Shown in pieces: positions 12,111 to 24,912 of a DNA stretch of 64,000 bases. The first letter of the stretch is position 1. Every line of letters begins with the position of its first letter. Origin of the DNA: Megaleporinus macrocephalus. Lineage: Eukaryota > Chordata > Actinopteri > Characiformes > Anostomidae. The stretch is from positions 16,934,024-16,998,023 of the forward strand of contig CM038716.1 in assembly GCA_021613375.1 (NCBI GenBank), given 5' to 3'. The notes below the pieces were generated by a model. The model saw nothing but the letters and a program-made list of their open reading frames with translations. It was not told where the DNA came from and made no database searches. The translations under genes and the position numbers were made by a program.

Positions 12111-12545
12111 TCCAACGGCTGCTCGAAATACTTAGGAAAAATTTAAGAAAGCTTATCTACGCAGTTAAGTCTGCAGCTGTTTAGTGAGAACAGTAGTGAC
12201 TTTAAACTGGTGGGCTGATGATAAAGCAACCATATGAAGGACTTCTTAGTTGTGCAAATCCCCGAGCTTAAAACTAACTTGTGTGAGTACATGGTGAAGT
12301 CCTGGTTGAGAAAAGATCCATGTTTTTTTTTCCTTCCTTGGGAAATTAAGAAAGCGATCCCCCTTCGAGACTGCATGTGAGATTAAGAGAGGAAGAGATT
12401 GAAAGAGCAATCAAATATTTATATTACAATTACAACAGTGAGCAGAAACTTATATCACCATATAATTCACTCCCATCTGCTGCACAGATATTCACAATCT
12501 CAGCGTGCTAACCAGCTAGCCTCTGTCTGTCCTGTCTGTAATAAC

Positions 12546-13609
12546 TAGGGGCGTGTTTAAAAAATCGATTTTTCGATTCAAATCAATCTTCATTTGAATA
12601 ATCCGATATCGATACGTATAAACCAGAGATTGATCTTTAAAATTAGCATTCCAGACCCCCCATCGCCCCCGGCTTGTCTTGAACAACAGTGTTACGAACA
12701 CAGCACATAAAGATCAGAGTGTTGTAAAGCCACCTTCTAAAGAAGAGGACCTGCGTCTACGACTAAAGCACTAAATTTAAAACATCCACTCAAAACCTCC
12801 GTACGTCTGTTCTTATCATTCTGTGGAGGAGAAGCAGCACCAGAGCCTCCTTATCCAGAGAAATGTCTCGCTTATGAAGCTCCGGGGAAACAGACGCGTC
12901 GGGTGCTTGCGAGTCAAGTAACTGTTTTCTGATCAGTGTCCACCGCGCTAGGCTATCTGGGCTGTAACTAACACCCACGCAGAGAGGCTCGGGCAGCTGG
13001 CTTGACTTGGGTTTAACCGGCTTTCAGAAATATAAACTCACCGTCTGTGTGTAGGAGCACATGGTCGACCTTCTCACTATGCAGGTACTGATACGCTTCA
13101 CTACTTGTATAGTTTTTCATTGCCAAACCGTCTACACCTTCCGAGAGTATAAAATAATTAAAACGTCGCCGTGGGTAACCTCAGACCACCTTTTCATATC
13201 ATCCACCCACTGTGTTATTAACTTCGGATGAGACAGTGTTGTCCCATTCGAAATTCGTTTGCCTCACTGGTCTCCTCCCATGTAACTGTATTCATTTTGG
13301 TTAGCTGAGCGGAAGTTCTAACACAAAGGCGGAACAAACACGCTTGAAAGTGGGTGTGGTGAAATACGGTGAATATATACATATAAACACTAATGTTTTC
13401 AGTAATGGTAGGTTAAGTGTTCCTTATACATTTACCACATCCGTTCTCTGAAAATCTCTTTTCATATTCAAACAAAACATATTATTGTAACTGAAATATC
13501 CCTAAATGAATCGATATTGAATTGAATCGAATCGGAAAATGAATTGAATTGGGACCTTGTGAATCGGAATCGAATCGATCCGTGAAATCATTGACGATAC
13601 CCAGGCCTA
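12546..13609. mobile_element. hAT-type DNA transposon with perfect 8-bp target duplication
   Basis: The element is 1064 bp long. It starts TAGGGGCGTG and ends ATACCCAGGCCTA, and is bounded on both sides by the identical octamer gtaataac (12538-12545 and 13610-13617), the 8-bp duplication expected of hAT insertions. Subterminal regions are rich in ATCGAT-type words on both sides. No intact transposase frame remains; short minus-strand frames at 12790-12978 are not recognisable. Confidence 0.85.
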
Positions 13610-13721
13610 GTAATAACACTTTCTACTTTCTACCTCAAGAACCGACAGGGAGCCACTGTAGTGTTGAGTCGAATCAGTCACGGCTAAAGCTCTTTGCAAG
13701 CAACCAACATAACCACCGCCA

Positions 13722-14219
13722 TTACTCACTCTGGACAGTAAACACTGGTGCTGCTTTCCACCACTGGAGATGCTCTTGGCAAGTGGCTTCTCCAGCACAG
13801 CAGCTAGACCGGCTGGGAGACTCAATAAGGTCCTGGTAGGCTGTCACAGGTATCTGAAGCCATGCTGACTGCAGTGCATCCCACAGCTGCTGGAGAGTCC
13901 GTGGAGGAAGCTCCACAAAGCGAACATGATAATTAAGGTGGTCCAGCAGATGCTCCATCGAGCCCATGTCTGGGAAATAAGGGTGGTCAGCGTAGTACTT
14001 GGAAGTCTTGGTCAGCTCCTCAAACCAATGTGAGACATATCTAGCCGTGTGACGCGTCACACTGTCCTGCTGGAAGATCCCATCCGCCCCAGAGAAGACA
14101 ATCAGCATGTTTGGGTGTACGTGATCTACAAGGATGGATTTATACCCAAATCGGCCGAGACTGCCTTCCAGATGGATGAGTGGGCTCAGAGAACGCCCCA
14201 AAAACATTTCCCAAACCAT
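13722..14219 (-). pseudogene. Tc1/mariner transposase fragment (decayed)
   Basis: A 165-codon open frame matches the C-terminal half of a Tc1-like DDE transposase. Landmarks in order are a VWEMF block (usually VWGMF), VDHVHPNM, GIFQQDSVTRHTARYVSHWF (usually FQQDNAP.H.A; the catalytic Asp is present) and a degraded PDLNPIEHLWD motif reading FPDMGSMEHLLD, in which the acidic residue survives. The tail LPPRTLQQLWDAL and IPVTAYQDLIES is typical of the family. The N-terminal DNA-binding half is missing and terminal repeats were not found, so this is a dead fragment. Confidence 0.85.
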
Positions 14220-15019
14220 AACGCTGCCAACCTACTGGCATAAAGTGACTCCACTGTGTATTAATGCCAACACTGAAGAGGATGGACTGTGTGTTTATTA
14301 CAATACAACCTCTTCTGCTGATATGGTGTTACCTATTGTGGCTTATTATTTTAGGATGTCACATTTAATAAAAGTTATTTTTGATGGCCAAAGCTGAAAT
14401 AATTTAATTGAACAAAATGGTTAAATCAAAACTGCGCAGTACCTAGAAATACCCTATGCCAATACTGCTTTATAAAGCTATCCGGTTCTTCTGTGTCTTA
14501 TTGTCTATGAGGCCTGTTTTTTGTTCAAATTTTTCTTTTGCACCTTAAATGGAACAGCACATTATGGCACCTGTAGAAGCACAAATTTAGGATATAATGG
14601 GAAATTCGAATAGGAAGCCAACAAGCAGGCATTTGTCTTATAAGTATGTCCCACATACTTGTGCCTCTGACCATGAGGCTCACTAAAATTTTGGAAAATA
14701 TGAGAATCATTTAAGTTATCAGCTCCAGCGGATCCACAAATCTTTTGCACTGAAGGTCACCACTTGTCCATGCTAGGCTATGACTAAACCCTAAAAACTG
14801 TTCATTTTCACTTTATTCATTTATCTGCTCTCTAGACTGACCGCTGTTGTCACTATGGCACCAGATAAACCTTTTATTAATAGTTTCTTTTTAACCACCT
14901 CATATCTTCATTAGTGCAATAACACTTATGCTGCTCTTGTAATGTATATGAACATAAAACCTTCTCCCTTCTTATTGTCTGTGGTTAAAAGCTCTTCTGC
15001 TTTTCTCTTTCACAATATG

Positions 15020-15065
15020 TTTAGCACTGTGACACTGCAATTTCCTTCAGGATCAATAAAGTGCT
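15020..15065 (+). repeat. Possible retroelement 3' tail
   Basis: The words CACTGCAATTTCC and CAGGATCAATAAAGTGCTC resemble the 3' ends of a non-LTR retroelement family common in fish, which typically ends in ATTTCCCTCGGGATCAATAAAGT. The match is short and from memory. Confidence 0.3.
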
Positions 15066-15417
15066 CTCTTTTCCTATTATTTTATGTTCACTGCATCAAA
15101 AACAAGCTGGCCTATTTCAGATAACAGGAACTAGACAGCGGGAGGTGATCTTTTCTTTATTTGAAACGTGACAAACACCCCTGTCTCAGCCATTCAGCCT
15201 AAGTGGCTAATGTTAGCATGTTCTGCACTGCTGGTGTTTCACATTATCTGCACCTATTTGTGGTATATCAGTATAACAGTTCTGACTCACACCTGAAGCA
15301 GAATACCAACCCCTGCTGATCACAACATACAAATAAAACTGAATTAAGACACAGAACATGCACATATGCACACATTAACACACACACCACCTTTTGCACT
15401 TTCTGTCCATTTTGTAT

Positions 15418-15635
15418 ATCGTCGCTGTCCAAAATAGCAACTTTGCAGGAGAGCACAAAAACAATCTTTACTTTCAATGTAAGTCAATAGAACCAGAATT
15501 ATTTCCAAGTGATTTTGAAGCATTTCTATTGGTCCATTTATCAAGGAAATTGTACACAATGTCAATGGCAGCTGTCTTGTTCAAAATTATGTAGAAAAAT
15601 GAAAATAGACAAAAATGGAGATAGATGGGACGAAT
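15418..15635 (+). repeat. Dispersed repeat family, copy 2
   Basis: This is the fullest copy of the family. It starts ATCGTCGCTGTCC, passes CAATAGAACCAGAAT and TTTCTATTGGTCCATTTATC, and ends with GTAGAAAAATGAAAATAGAC and AAAAATGGAGATAG. The same order of landmarks appears at 27346-27475 and, inverted, at 53690-53890. Confidence 0.65.
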
Positions 15636-16285
15636 TAGATGGGTTTTCATTTTTCCATATTTCCATTTTCCAATATTCCATATTTCAAATTTTCCCTTTT
15701 TACAGTATTTGCGAGCCTTATATATTTGTTTGGTCTATTTAAGAGTAAGGCTATGTACAACTTAGGCATAGCCAATTTATTGATAAGATAAATTCACAAT
15801 GAAGTCAATGATAAAGAATCAGTTATTATTATTAGTCGCCATACACTTTTGAGGACATAACGTTTTTTGTTCACGTGCTGGTGTGTGTTACAAAATTTGA
15901 ACATAAAACACCATCATGTTTAGAATAAAAAATGAAAGCGAACACAGTGTCATTGACGCAAAGCACCACTGTTATGTAGCAAAAAAGCTACATGAGTGCT
16001 AACAGCACCCCCTTGTTGTGAACTCTAGGTCAGCTAAAAATAAGTGTTATGAGCCAGGTTTGTAAGGTGTACAACAGCATAATAATAACTTATTGGTTAT
16101 TGACAGAAACCACAGTATTTTGAGAGTCTCTATATACACTGCAACAATATTTATATTTAAGACGGCAGGTTTCTCCCGTTTATCTGAGTTAATAAAATGT
16201 CAGAAGACAACTTACAATAACCTCAACCAGTAAAGCACTGTAACTAAATCCATAAGATATTTATAGTTAAATAAGATTAAACTAT

Positions 16286-16887
16286 GGGTGTGTCTCAAAA
16301 CCTAGAGAGCTGTCTAAGTAGGCTGTCTAGCTAGGCAGCTGTTTGAGTAGCAGCGTTCTCTCCTCATCTCTCCTCATAAACAGGTTACTGAGACGCTCCA
16401 GGTAGAGAGAGACTGCGTCACGGCTTGTTCCCGCCCACTGCAGCACACGACCAGTGGTTAAGCTGGTTGCTAAGTTACCAGCCGGCATCCAAAACAATAG
16501 CCTGAGGCTTAAAAATTCGCTAGCATAAATGTTAATGGTTCGAGTATAAAACTGCAAAATGGTCAACGACTCGTTACAGAGTTATAAATAAAATACTGTT
16601 TTTTGTGATTATATGACAAGAAACACATTAAAACTCCAGAGAGAATCAAAATAACTTACATTTTAAAACAACATCACTGCTCGTAGATTTGCCTGCGCTG
16701 CATCATGGGATTGTCTTAGTGGCTGAGGAAGCGTTCGATGCTTCCTTAAAATCAGGTTAAAGTAAGGCTCCTCAGTAAACAGCATGTTTAAGGTATGTAA
16801 GAATTGGGCCAGTCTACATGTCAGGATCGCATACTATGACGTAAAATGCTGTCTATGTAGGAGCTCACTAGGTTTAGAGACACAGCC
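16286..16887. mobile_element. Non-autonomous DNA transposon, 3-bp target duplication
   Basis: The ends are GGGTGTGTCTCAAAACCTAG and, inverted, GGCTGTGTCTCTAAACCTAG (18 of 20 identical). The insertion is flanked by tat on both sides (16283-16285 and 16888-16890). A 3-bp AT-rich duplication and GGG-starting ends suggest a PIF/Harbinger-type element, but the superfamily is not certain. The 602-bp body carries no transposase I can recognise. Confidence 0.75.
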
Positions 16888-17565
16888 TATAAAATGCATG
16901 AAAGCATCTAAAATCAGTCTAGATTATTGGTTATTGTGATAGAAGTATATTACAGGTAGGTAGTTTGATATGCTATGCTATTAAACATGCATGTTAATAC
17001 TCTGTGTTTAACAAGCAGGTCAGCTGACTGCTTGTATGCTAACAGGTGAATGCAGTAATATTTGCAGGTTTAAAGTTGGACGTTTAGAGCTGAACTGATT
17101 AATTCAATGCATATTTGAAACATACGCATCATAAAACCAGGTTTGGGGGGTAACTCAACCAACATAAGCTTGATGCTAACATAATAAAAAGAAAGTTAAA
17201 GTTGGTGAAGTCCCAACCGCTATGATTTCATGATGGGCACCGCATGAAACAATGTTTATATAATAAGGCGCATGTATGCCAGTTACGTTGGTATATATTT
17301 AATGCTGTAATATCTAGTAGAGCAGCTTTACAGCTCTTGGTAAAGAGGTCAGTGCTCTATGTTGTGTTCTCAACTCAGCAAACAGCCCTGCATGATAGTG
17401 ATCCACAGTGAGCACCATGTATAAATACTTATTTTACAATATTTAAATGATTGTTTTAATGTAAACTGCACATTTAATCCTGCCTTTTTTATTACATTAG
17501 GGGCAGTTTTGGTTTAAAACAATATTGTGATAACATCATAAACTATAATTAAGTAAGAGGTAATG

Positions 17566-17731
17566 ATCGTCGCTGTCCAAAGAAAAACATCTCTATTTTT
17601 GGTAATGTTTATTTATATATATATTTTATTTATGTATTTATGTATTTATGTATCACTTGACTGAAGCAAGTGCCCAAAATTCTGGCTCCACTGATTTCAA
17701 GTGTACTTGTTTTTCTTTGGACAGCGACGAC
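17566..17731. mobile_element. Small inverted-repeat element (MITE)
   Basis: The 166-bp element has nearly perfect terminal inverted repeats: TCGTCGCTGTCCAAAG followed by AAAAAC on the left and its exact reverse complement on the right (22 bp). The flanks share atg (17563-17565, 17732-17734). The left end is the same core that begins the dispersed family at 15418 and 27346. Confidence 0.75.
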
Positions 17732-17911
17732 ATGCTTGCACTCTTTAAGACAAATTCTTTACATTCTGTACAAGATTCTTGGAAACTCAAACAAAGAGAA
17801 AAACAGCCAGGAGGACTGTGTGCTGCGTGCAAGTGGTTGATGGTGCTGAAGCTCACACCTGTTAAGAATGTCTACAAGATTTAAGCTGCTCCTCCTGCAC
17901 CCACCCACCCA

Positions 17912-17925
<14 letters not shown>

Positions 17926-17959
<34 letters not shown>
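17926..17959. repeat. (CA)n microsatellite
   Basis: About 17 CA units preceded by a short (TC)n run. Confidence 0.95.
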
Positions 17960-17960
<1 letters not shown>

Positions 17961-18639
17961 CACCTGCTGATGATGCTTGTGTGCTGAATTCATCTGCATT
18001 TACACAATGCTAATTTCTCCTGTACCAGACTGTCCTGACAAACCTGACAAAGAGACAGACAGCTGTGTGCGCGTGTGGGCTGGTTCAAACAGGATATACA
18101 CACTATACTGTACAGAGTCCCAGCTGCTCGGAGTGGCAGTGCTGCGACAACAGCCTGCTAAAAATCACTGAAGACATGTGAACACAGGCGGCTCACCTGA
18201 GCAGGCTGCAGCAGGACTCAAAACCAACACACACAACCAAAGCTGCCTGGAAGGCAATCCTGTGCCAAATCCATCTTCCTCCAGTGAAACGACGCATGTA
18301 AACCGTTTTTAGAAGCAGGATTCTCATGTGACAGTCTGCAAAAATTATTTATTTTGCACTTCAATCTAAGCATATATTTAAACAGACATATTTAGTTTCT
18401 GCAAAATGAAAAGAGGCACAAACAAAATTCAGGCTTTAAACTGACTGTAGTCACTGGTTTTATCTATGCAGTAAAGCTTTTGTTCATAGTTTAAATAACA
18501 GTTTGTTACCGAGAATTCTTAAAGAGGCCACATTTTTCTTTTATTATGTTTACATACATTTATTTTTAAATATATATATATATTGAATATATTTTTAAAG
18601 AACCATCTCCACCTTATATTATAAAATGAAACAGACTGT

Positions 18640-18880
18640 TTTTGTTAATTGGTTTTTAAGACAGACATATGCAAATGACTCCTGTTCTGATTAGCTGGCC
18701 TGTATTGTGCCAAGTTTCAATAGCAGTTCGGGCTAAAACAAGCTGTGAGCTGCAGAGACGGATATATGCAAATGTGCTGGAATTTAACAGCATCACAAAA
18801 TCAGTGAATTTAAAGCAGGCAGTGTCAGCTGCTTAATTCACATGTATGGACCGCATGGAGGGGGAAAAATGAGCAAAGTC
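18640..18880. promoter_or_regulatory. Candidate intronic enhancer with two octamer (POU) sites
   Basis: Two perfect octamers ATGCAAAT occur at 18669-18676 and 18766-18773, each within the longer word ATATGCAAATG. Between and after them lie GATTAGCTGG and GCTTAATTCACATG. The block lacks repeats and looks like a vertebrate developmental enhancer bound by POU/SOX factors. This is inference from motif content. Confidence 0.35.
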
Positions 18881-20001
18881 ATTTCAGAGGAAAGTTTTTC
18901 AGCACAGACTGAGACAAAACTGGTATAAATGGAATTAAATCACATTTTTGTTCTCTCAAGTCTACAACCAGCATTGCACCAGTACCATACTGAGACCATC
19001 CCTGATACTGGAACTTAAACACGGTATCTGTATAAACAGCAAATACAGCTACCATACAGAAATCTAGCTCAACTGAAGCGGGTTTGGTGGTGTGGGATTA
19101 TTTCATGCCTAGGACAAGCAGTTAATGCAACGCAGCTAATCTGTAGCGCCAGCATTTCGAGGGGTGGCACAGCAAGTACATTTAATTAAGCATTTAAAGA
19201 TAAATCATGCCAAAGAGTTTCCAAGCTCGCAAATCATTCAAACAGAAAGCTATCTAACCAGCTTAGTCTGATTTATTTGTGATACAGTATCATGCTTACA
19301 GCAAAAAAATTAAATAAGAGGAAGGCAACATTTTAGACACTCGTGTTCAAATAACACATGAAAACAGTACAGTCCTCTGCAGAGAACACACTTCTGCACA
19401 TTTCACTCTTCAGTTTGCACTACAATTAGAAAGAAAAAGCATATTCCCTGTAGAAATGTTACTTATGTTCAAAGCCTCAAAACATGTTTACTGTAGGGGT
19501 ACAAACTTTTAGGATTACAGGCACCTCCTGAGCAGAACGTGCATTCTGACTAATGTTAATACTCCAGTATTAATACAGAATCAACATCTTTTGAACCACC
19601 AAAAAAGTGGATTCTGTTTGAAATTAATGCAGAGCTACCTTTTAGGATACAGCACTGTAGCTGTACAAAACAGAGGGAAACCTGTAGCATAAGTTACACA
19701 AACTAAAATAAGCTAATTATCTAAAACCACAGCTCTGGACCCAACGTTATATATATAATATATATTAAATATTAAAAATCCCATTACCATTTAGATATGT
19801 TTATGTATTGATGCTGATGACGAAACAGTGAAACACTAATAACATCAATAATTTCTTTATCTTCACTGTTCATTAAATCTTATTTTGTCAGTATTCAAAT
19901 CCTGTCAACTTAACTGACTAACAAACAGAGTACTGAAGTACCAGCATCAGCAGATACTTGAGGATCTGGTGTGAGAAAAGAAAAGTAGTATGTTAGTGTG
20001 C

Positions 20002-20005
<4 letters not shown>

Positions 20006-20052
<47 letters not shown>
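20006..20052. repeat. (TA)n microsatellite
   Basis: About 22 TA units ending exactly at the left terminus of the 20052-20575 transposon. Confidence 0.95.
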
Positions 20053-20055
<3 letters not shown>

Positions 20056-20575
20056 GATGGACCGATCAGTGTTTTTAAAGCCAATTCCGATCGCCAATCA
20101 TCTCTCAACGCGATCAGCCGATAGCCGATACCGTTTGAGGGCGGGGCTATATGCCACAGCAGAGCTACATGTAGTTATTAGCGCAAGCAAGTCATGAAAC
20201 ATGGTCTAAACTGGTTTATTACCATTTTTAACGAGCTCATGTGAAACTGCATAATATTTGTAACAAAATTATCAGTAAATAAACAGTAAATCAAACAAAT
20301 ATCACTGATACTGATCATTCAATTTAGACCCTGAATTTAAAACTAAAAAAGAAAATGAAATAAATGCAGTAAAAACTGCAGTCATTAAAAGCAGACACTG
20401 GTTATTTTAAACAAAAAACTGAAATCATTAAATGTAGATCTTGAATTGTTGCTGCTGTACTGTTCGTACCGGTCAGATCTGGTTTGCATGGTGTTCTGGG
20501 TCATTTGTTTAACACCATCGATCGGCTCTCGGGATCGGCTAAGTTGGAAAAATATCAATAAGTATCGATAACTTA
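20052..20575 (-). mobile_element. hAT-type remnant, inverted copy of the 10.5-11.2 kb element
   Basis: It begins TTAGAGATGGACCGATCAG and contains GGGCGGGGCTATATG, CATGAAACATGGTCTAAAC, TGTAGATCTTGAATTGTTGC and CGTACCGGTCAGATCTGG, all of which occur in reverse complement at 10780-11204. Both sides are bounded by (TA)n tracts, so any target duplication is hidden. No coding frame remains. Confidence 0.65.
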
Positions 20576-20578
20576 TTG

Positions 20579-20582
<4 letters not shown>

Positions 20583-20624
<42 letters not shown>

Positions 20625-20648
20625 CAACACACACACACACACACACAC
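20583..20648. repeat. (TA)n(CA)n microsatellite
   Basis: About 17 TA units followed by CA units; it abuts the right side of the preceding transposon remnant. Confidence 0.95.
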
Positions 20649-22386
20649 GTATGGGGTGAGAGGAGCAATGGCTGCCCTCCTAATTAGGCAGCAGTGCCAG
20701 GGAGCTGCAGGGCACTGTTTGAGCTTCCAAAACCATCGTTATTAAGAATCAAAGTGAGGAGCCTGCAATGCGGGACTCTTTTCATGCTGTAGCTTCAAAA
20801 AGAGCCTCCACAGCTGGACCTGACAGCGCAGCTGAGATTGAGGAAGGAGATAAAGAGGAGAAGATGGACAGAGAGGGCCGGTAAGAGAGGGAGCGGTTGC
20901 TGTGGATTGTGCACTCTCAGCTCAACCTTGCCGGGTTCACAGACAACAGTGCAGAAGAGATGCTGAGAGCACATCTCCACAGTCCAGCTTTCTTTTCTTC
21001 TTCTGGGCATGCAGGCCATCACGCATCTCTTTGTCCTGATATAATGACCTGTCCTGCAGAGGTGATGTGACATGTGCAGACAGGGGCTGAAGCGCAGGTG
21101 ATAAAGAGACACAGCAACAAAAACCTGGATAACCTGGTCTCGATATCCAAACATGAAAAGACACCACACTCTGAAGCAGGGATGGGTATCACACTGCGGG
21201 ATGGGTATCTGCACAGATTCTTAGTGGTAAGACTGTGAGAAGACCTGTTCACCCCCCCCCAATATTTACAACCATAAGCAACATACAATTAGTCACCCCT
21301 GGCTGTCAAGACGGCTTTCACCAAGTTTAAACTTAGGCTACTTAGCAGTTAGTCATTAACTCTTTGCTTTCTGGTTACCGAATCTGAATTCAGCACAGAC
21401 TTAATATCACTACTCTTCACCGATTTGCTGATTTAGTCTAAAGAAAATATCCTAATTATTATTTAATGTTGAAAACACTTTCTGGTGAGGACACTTAGAT
21501 TATTGGGCTGTCCTACCTGTAGATTTAATACCAGACTGAAGTTTTAACACAAGACTGTCTGCCAGCTTCTTGTTCAAATGTTCCTGTTTCACTATTTAAG
21601 AAACGTCTACTCCTGCATCGTTGATCAGAGGGACTTGCTATAATGTGAAAGGCTGCTGTAGGCACGTGCGCACCACAGTGCTCATGTTTATGAAGCGTGG
21701 GTTCACGATTGAGCGGAGTGTAATTGAGTGTTTTGACTAAACTGTACACGAAGCGTGACGATCACAGGCATTTCCACAGTGCAAAAATAAAAATGTACTG
21801 ATTACCGTCAGCCAGCTGACAATTACCACCAGAACATCGTTCAGAACAACCACTGAAAGTAATGACTGGCTTCTTACTGCTGAGCAGCTCTACCCAAACA
21901 GTTCCATACAGTGATGCTTTATCTACACGTTAAACCTCCTGAACTGGCTCATGTACAGACAACATGACAGACCTGACGTTCTTTAAAGGAGACACATGTT
22001 TGCACACATACGTACATACACGTGCAAAATAGGACCACCCAGTGAGTTTCCTCTGGCAGAAAACATGGGAAGCCCACGGAAATTGTGGGAGCACCTACCC
22101 ACCGCTGTTTATTTTCCTCGCCAGCAGCATAATGTGGAACTGAGAGTCAAGTTAAGGGACCGCTCTGTTGTCTCTGTTGCTGCACCTGACGGGAGAAAAT
22201 CTGTTTTTCGCTACAGTGGGCAATACCCTGTATATACCCTGTAATACCCTGTAACACTTGTGTCTAACACAAAGCTTAAGTCAGTTCCTTGCTCTAATTT
22301 TCCCATTCCGCCTTAACTGACACATTCTGCAACGCAGGTACAATGTGACAACATTGGTTTGGTGCTCACAACGATCGCACAACATA

Positions 22387-23215
22387 CACTATATTGCCAA
22401 AAGTATTCGTTCACTCATCTGCCTTCACACGCATATGTACTTGAGAGACATACCATTCTTGACCCATAGGGTTTAACATAATGTCGGCCCAACCTTTGCA
22501 GCTATAACAGCTTCAACTCTTTCCACACGATTTAGGAATGTGTTTATGGGAACGTTTCACCGTTCTTCCACAAGCACATTTGTGAGGTCAGACACTGACT
22601 CCAATCTAATTCATCCCACAGGTGTTTTATCAGGTTGAGGTCAGGACTCTGTGCAGGCCAGTAAGTTCTTCCACACCAAACTTGCTTATCCATGTCTTTA
22701 TGTATCTTGCTTTGGGCACTGGTGTAGGAATAGGAATAGGAAGGGTCCGTCCCTAAACTGTTCCCACATTGTTGGGAGCATGAAATTGTCCAAAATCTCC
22801 TGAAAAAAAATCTCCCAACACCATAATCCCCCCTCCACCAAACTTTAGGCGTAGCACAATGCAGTTAGATAAGTACCATTCTACTGGCAACCGCCAAACC
22901 CAGACTCATCCATTAAATTACGGAAAAGCGTGATTTCTCACTCCAGAGAACACGTCTCTAGAGTCCAGTGTCAGCGTACTTTACACCACTGCATCCACTG
23001 CTTTGCATTGTGTTTAGTGATGTAAGGCTTGGATGCAGCTGCTCAGCCATGGAAGCTCTCTAGGCACAGTTCTTGACCCGTTCTTTTATGAATGTGTGTA
23101 GAAGCAGTCTGCATGCCTAGGTGCTTGGTTTTATACACCTGTGGCCATAGAAGTGGTTGGAACACCTAAATCCTACTATTTGGATAAGTGAGTGAATACG
23201 TTTGGCAATATAGTG
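22387..23215 (-). mobile_element. Internally deleted Tc1-like transposon with TA duplication
   Basis: The ends are CACTATATTGCCAAAAGTAT and its inverted partner, reading outward CACTATATTGCCAAACGTAT, flanked by TA on both sides (22385-22386, 23216-23217). On the minus strand near 22600-22660 the frame reads WPAQSPDLNLIKHLWDEL, the third catalytic block of a Tc1 DD34E transposase; the usual PIE is LIK here, so the catalytic Glu is replaced by Lys. Family members I recall are longer, so this 829-bp copy has lost internal sequence. It cannot encode an active enzyme. Confidence 0.9.
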
Positions 23216-24268
23216 TATAGTGTTGAGCAGGAGATATTCTAATTTTAAGTAGTGAGAGTTTAATTACCAGCTTTAATCAATGTCAGAGCTGCTCAACCAG
23301 CCACTGTAGCTCAAACTCTGCTCACAGCAACTCTATCTACGGCCTGAACCGCAGCTCTTCATTCTTACAATGATTTGAGTCACAATAAACAATTATTAGA
23401 AACAGAACAGAGAGCGAAGTAAAACTGACACTGTTTTCACAGAACTTTATAAAAAAGAGGATGAAGGTGAGATTGGATCCTTTTTGGCCAGATTCTTATC
23501 TTATTCTTACCTTAGTCGCAGCCTTATGGTAACGGCTGTATAATTTAAGGAGGACTGGAGTCAGACTAGAGAGTACATGGCACATACAAAGCCTCTAACA
23601 AAAAGAACAAGACCACAACCGTTTTACAAAGAATTTAAAAATTGTTTTGCTTCAGTGAATTTATTTGAGATGAACTTCATAGTGAAAGTAGCACAAACTT
23701 ATTTCACATAGAGGAGGGGGGCGGGGGGTGAGAGCAACAGGCACTCAACCCAGCCGTTCTGAACAAGGCGGATTAGACAGGAGGAGAAAGGAGCTGTGGC
23801 GCTTCATCTGTCTGGTATTTTGACCAAAGAATGTCACAGATATTTCATTAAAACCCCATGGAACTGTGTTAACTTCTGAAAAAGGGGTATAATACGTCCC
23901 CTCTAAAACTTCCAGCCACCATGAAGTCCCAATTCAACCAAAGGCTGATGACAACCTGACAGAGCGCGGGTCTTTGAGCACAGTGATCGGAGACACACAG
24001 CTCGGCCCACACAGTTCTGCATAGTTTATATCACTGTGGGTCCCAATTACCACATCCTCTCGACCACTTTGAGGCTCGAGCATGCAGCCCCCCTCCACAC
24101 ACCCACCACTCTCCACTCAGCAGAGGTGGTCTTTCACACAGATGCAAGGGGGGAAATCTTACAGCGTTCAGAAAGGAGAGCCGAGACTTCGCCCTCCACT
24201 CACGCATATTTAATCAGAGACAGCCCTTCATTCCTGTTACAGAGACAGGACTAATACCACCTTCACTA

Positions 24269-24272
<4 letters not shown>

Positions 24273-24348
<76 letters not shown>
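24273..24348. repeat. (GA)n microsatellite and purine-rich tail
   Basis: About 38 GA units, followed to about 24810 by purine-rich AGAGA/GGAAGA sequence without coding capacity. Confidence 0.95.
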
Positions 24349-24353
<5 letters not shown>

Positions 24354-24810
24354 GAGGAAAAAGAGAGAGTAATAGATGTGTGTATACAGAAAGACAGCAA
24401 AAAGACAGTAGTGGTAGAAAATAACAATTAGGAAAAAGGTGAGAGGGAGGAAAAGAGAATGAGATTAAGAGGAACAGAAATGGAGGGTGGAAGAGACAGA
24501 GTGCTTGAAAGAGGGAGGAAGAAATAAAAAAGGCAGGGAGAGGAAACAATGAAGACAGGAGTGAAAAAAATAAGACAGGCAGAATAAAATAGAGAGAGAA
24601 ATGGTCACAATGGGAGAGAGTGAAAGAGGGAGAAATAGACAGTAAGTGAAAATTAGAGAAAAAAGAGGAATAGATATATGTAAAAAGCGATGTGGTATAG
24701 GGAGGTGAAGCAGTAAAGGAGGAAGAGAGAGAGATAGAAGTTAAGAGTAATACAAACAGAAAGAGAAAGAAGAAAAAAACTGAAACAGAAAAAGATTAAA
24801 GAGCAGGTGT

Positions 24811-24871
24811 TATATATATATATATACATACATACATATATACACACATATATACACACACACACACACAA

Positions 24872-24910
<39 letters not shown>
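24811..24910. repeat. (TA)n/(CATA)n/(CA)n microsatellite
   Basis: A compound dinucleotide tract that ends at the left side of the MITE at 24911. Confidence 0.95.

Positions 24911-24912
<2 letters not shown>

Noticed and set aside
24214..24549. 111-codon Ser/Leu-rich minus frame
   Set aside because: It reads through a (GA)n microsatellite; low-complexity artefact.
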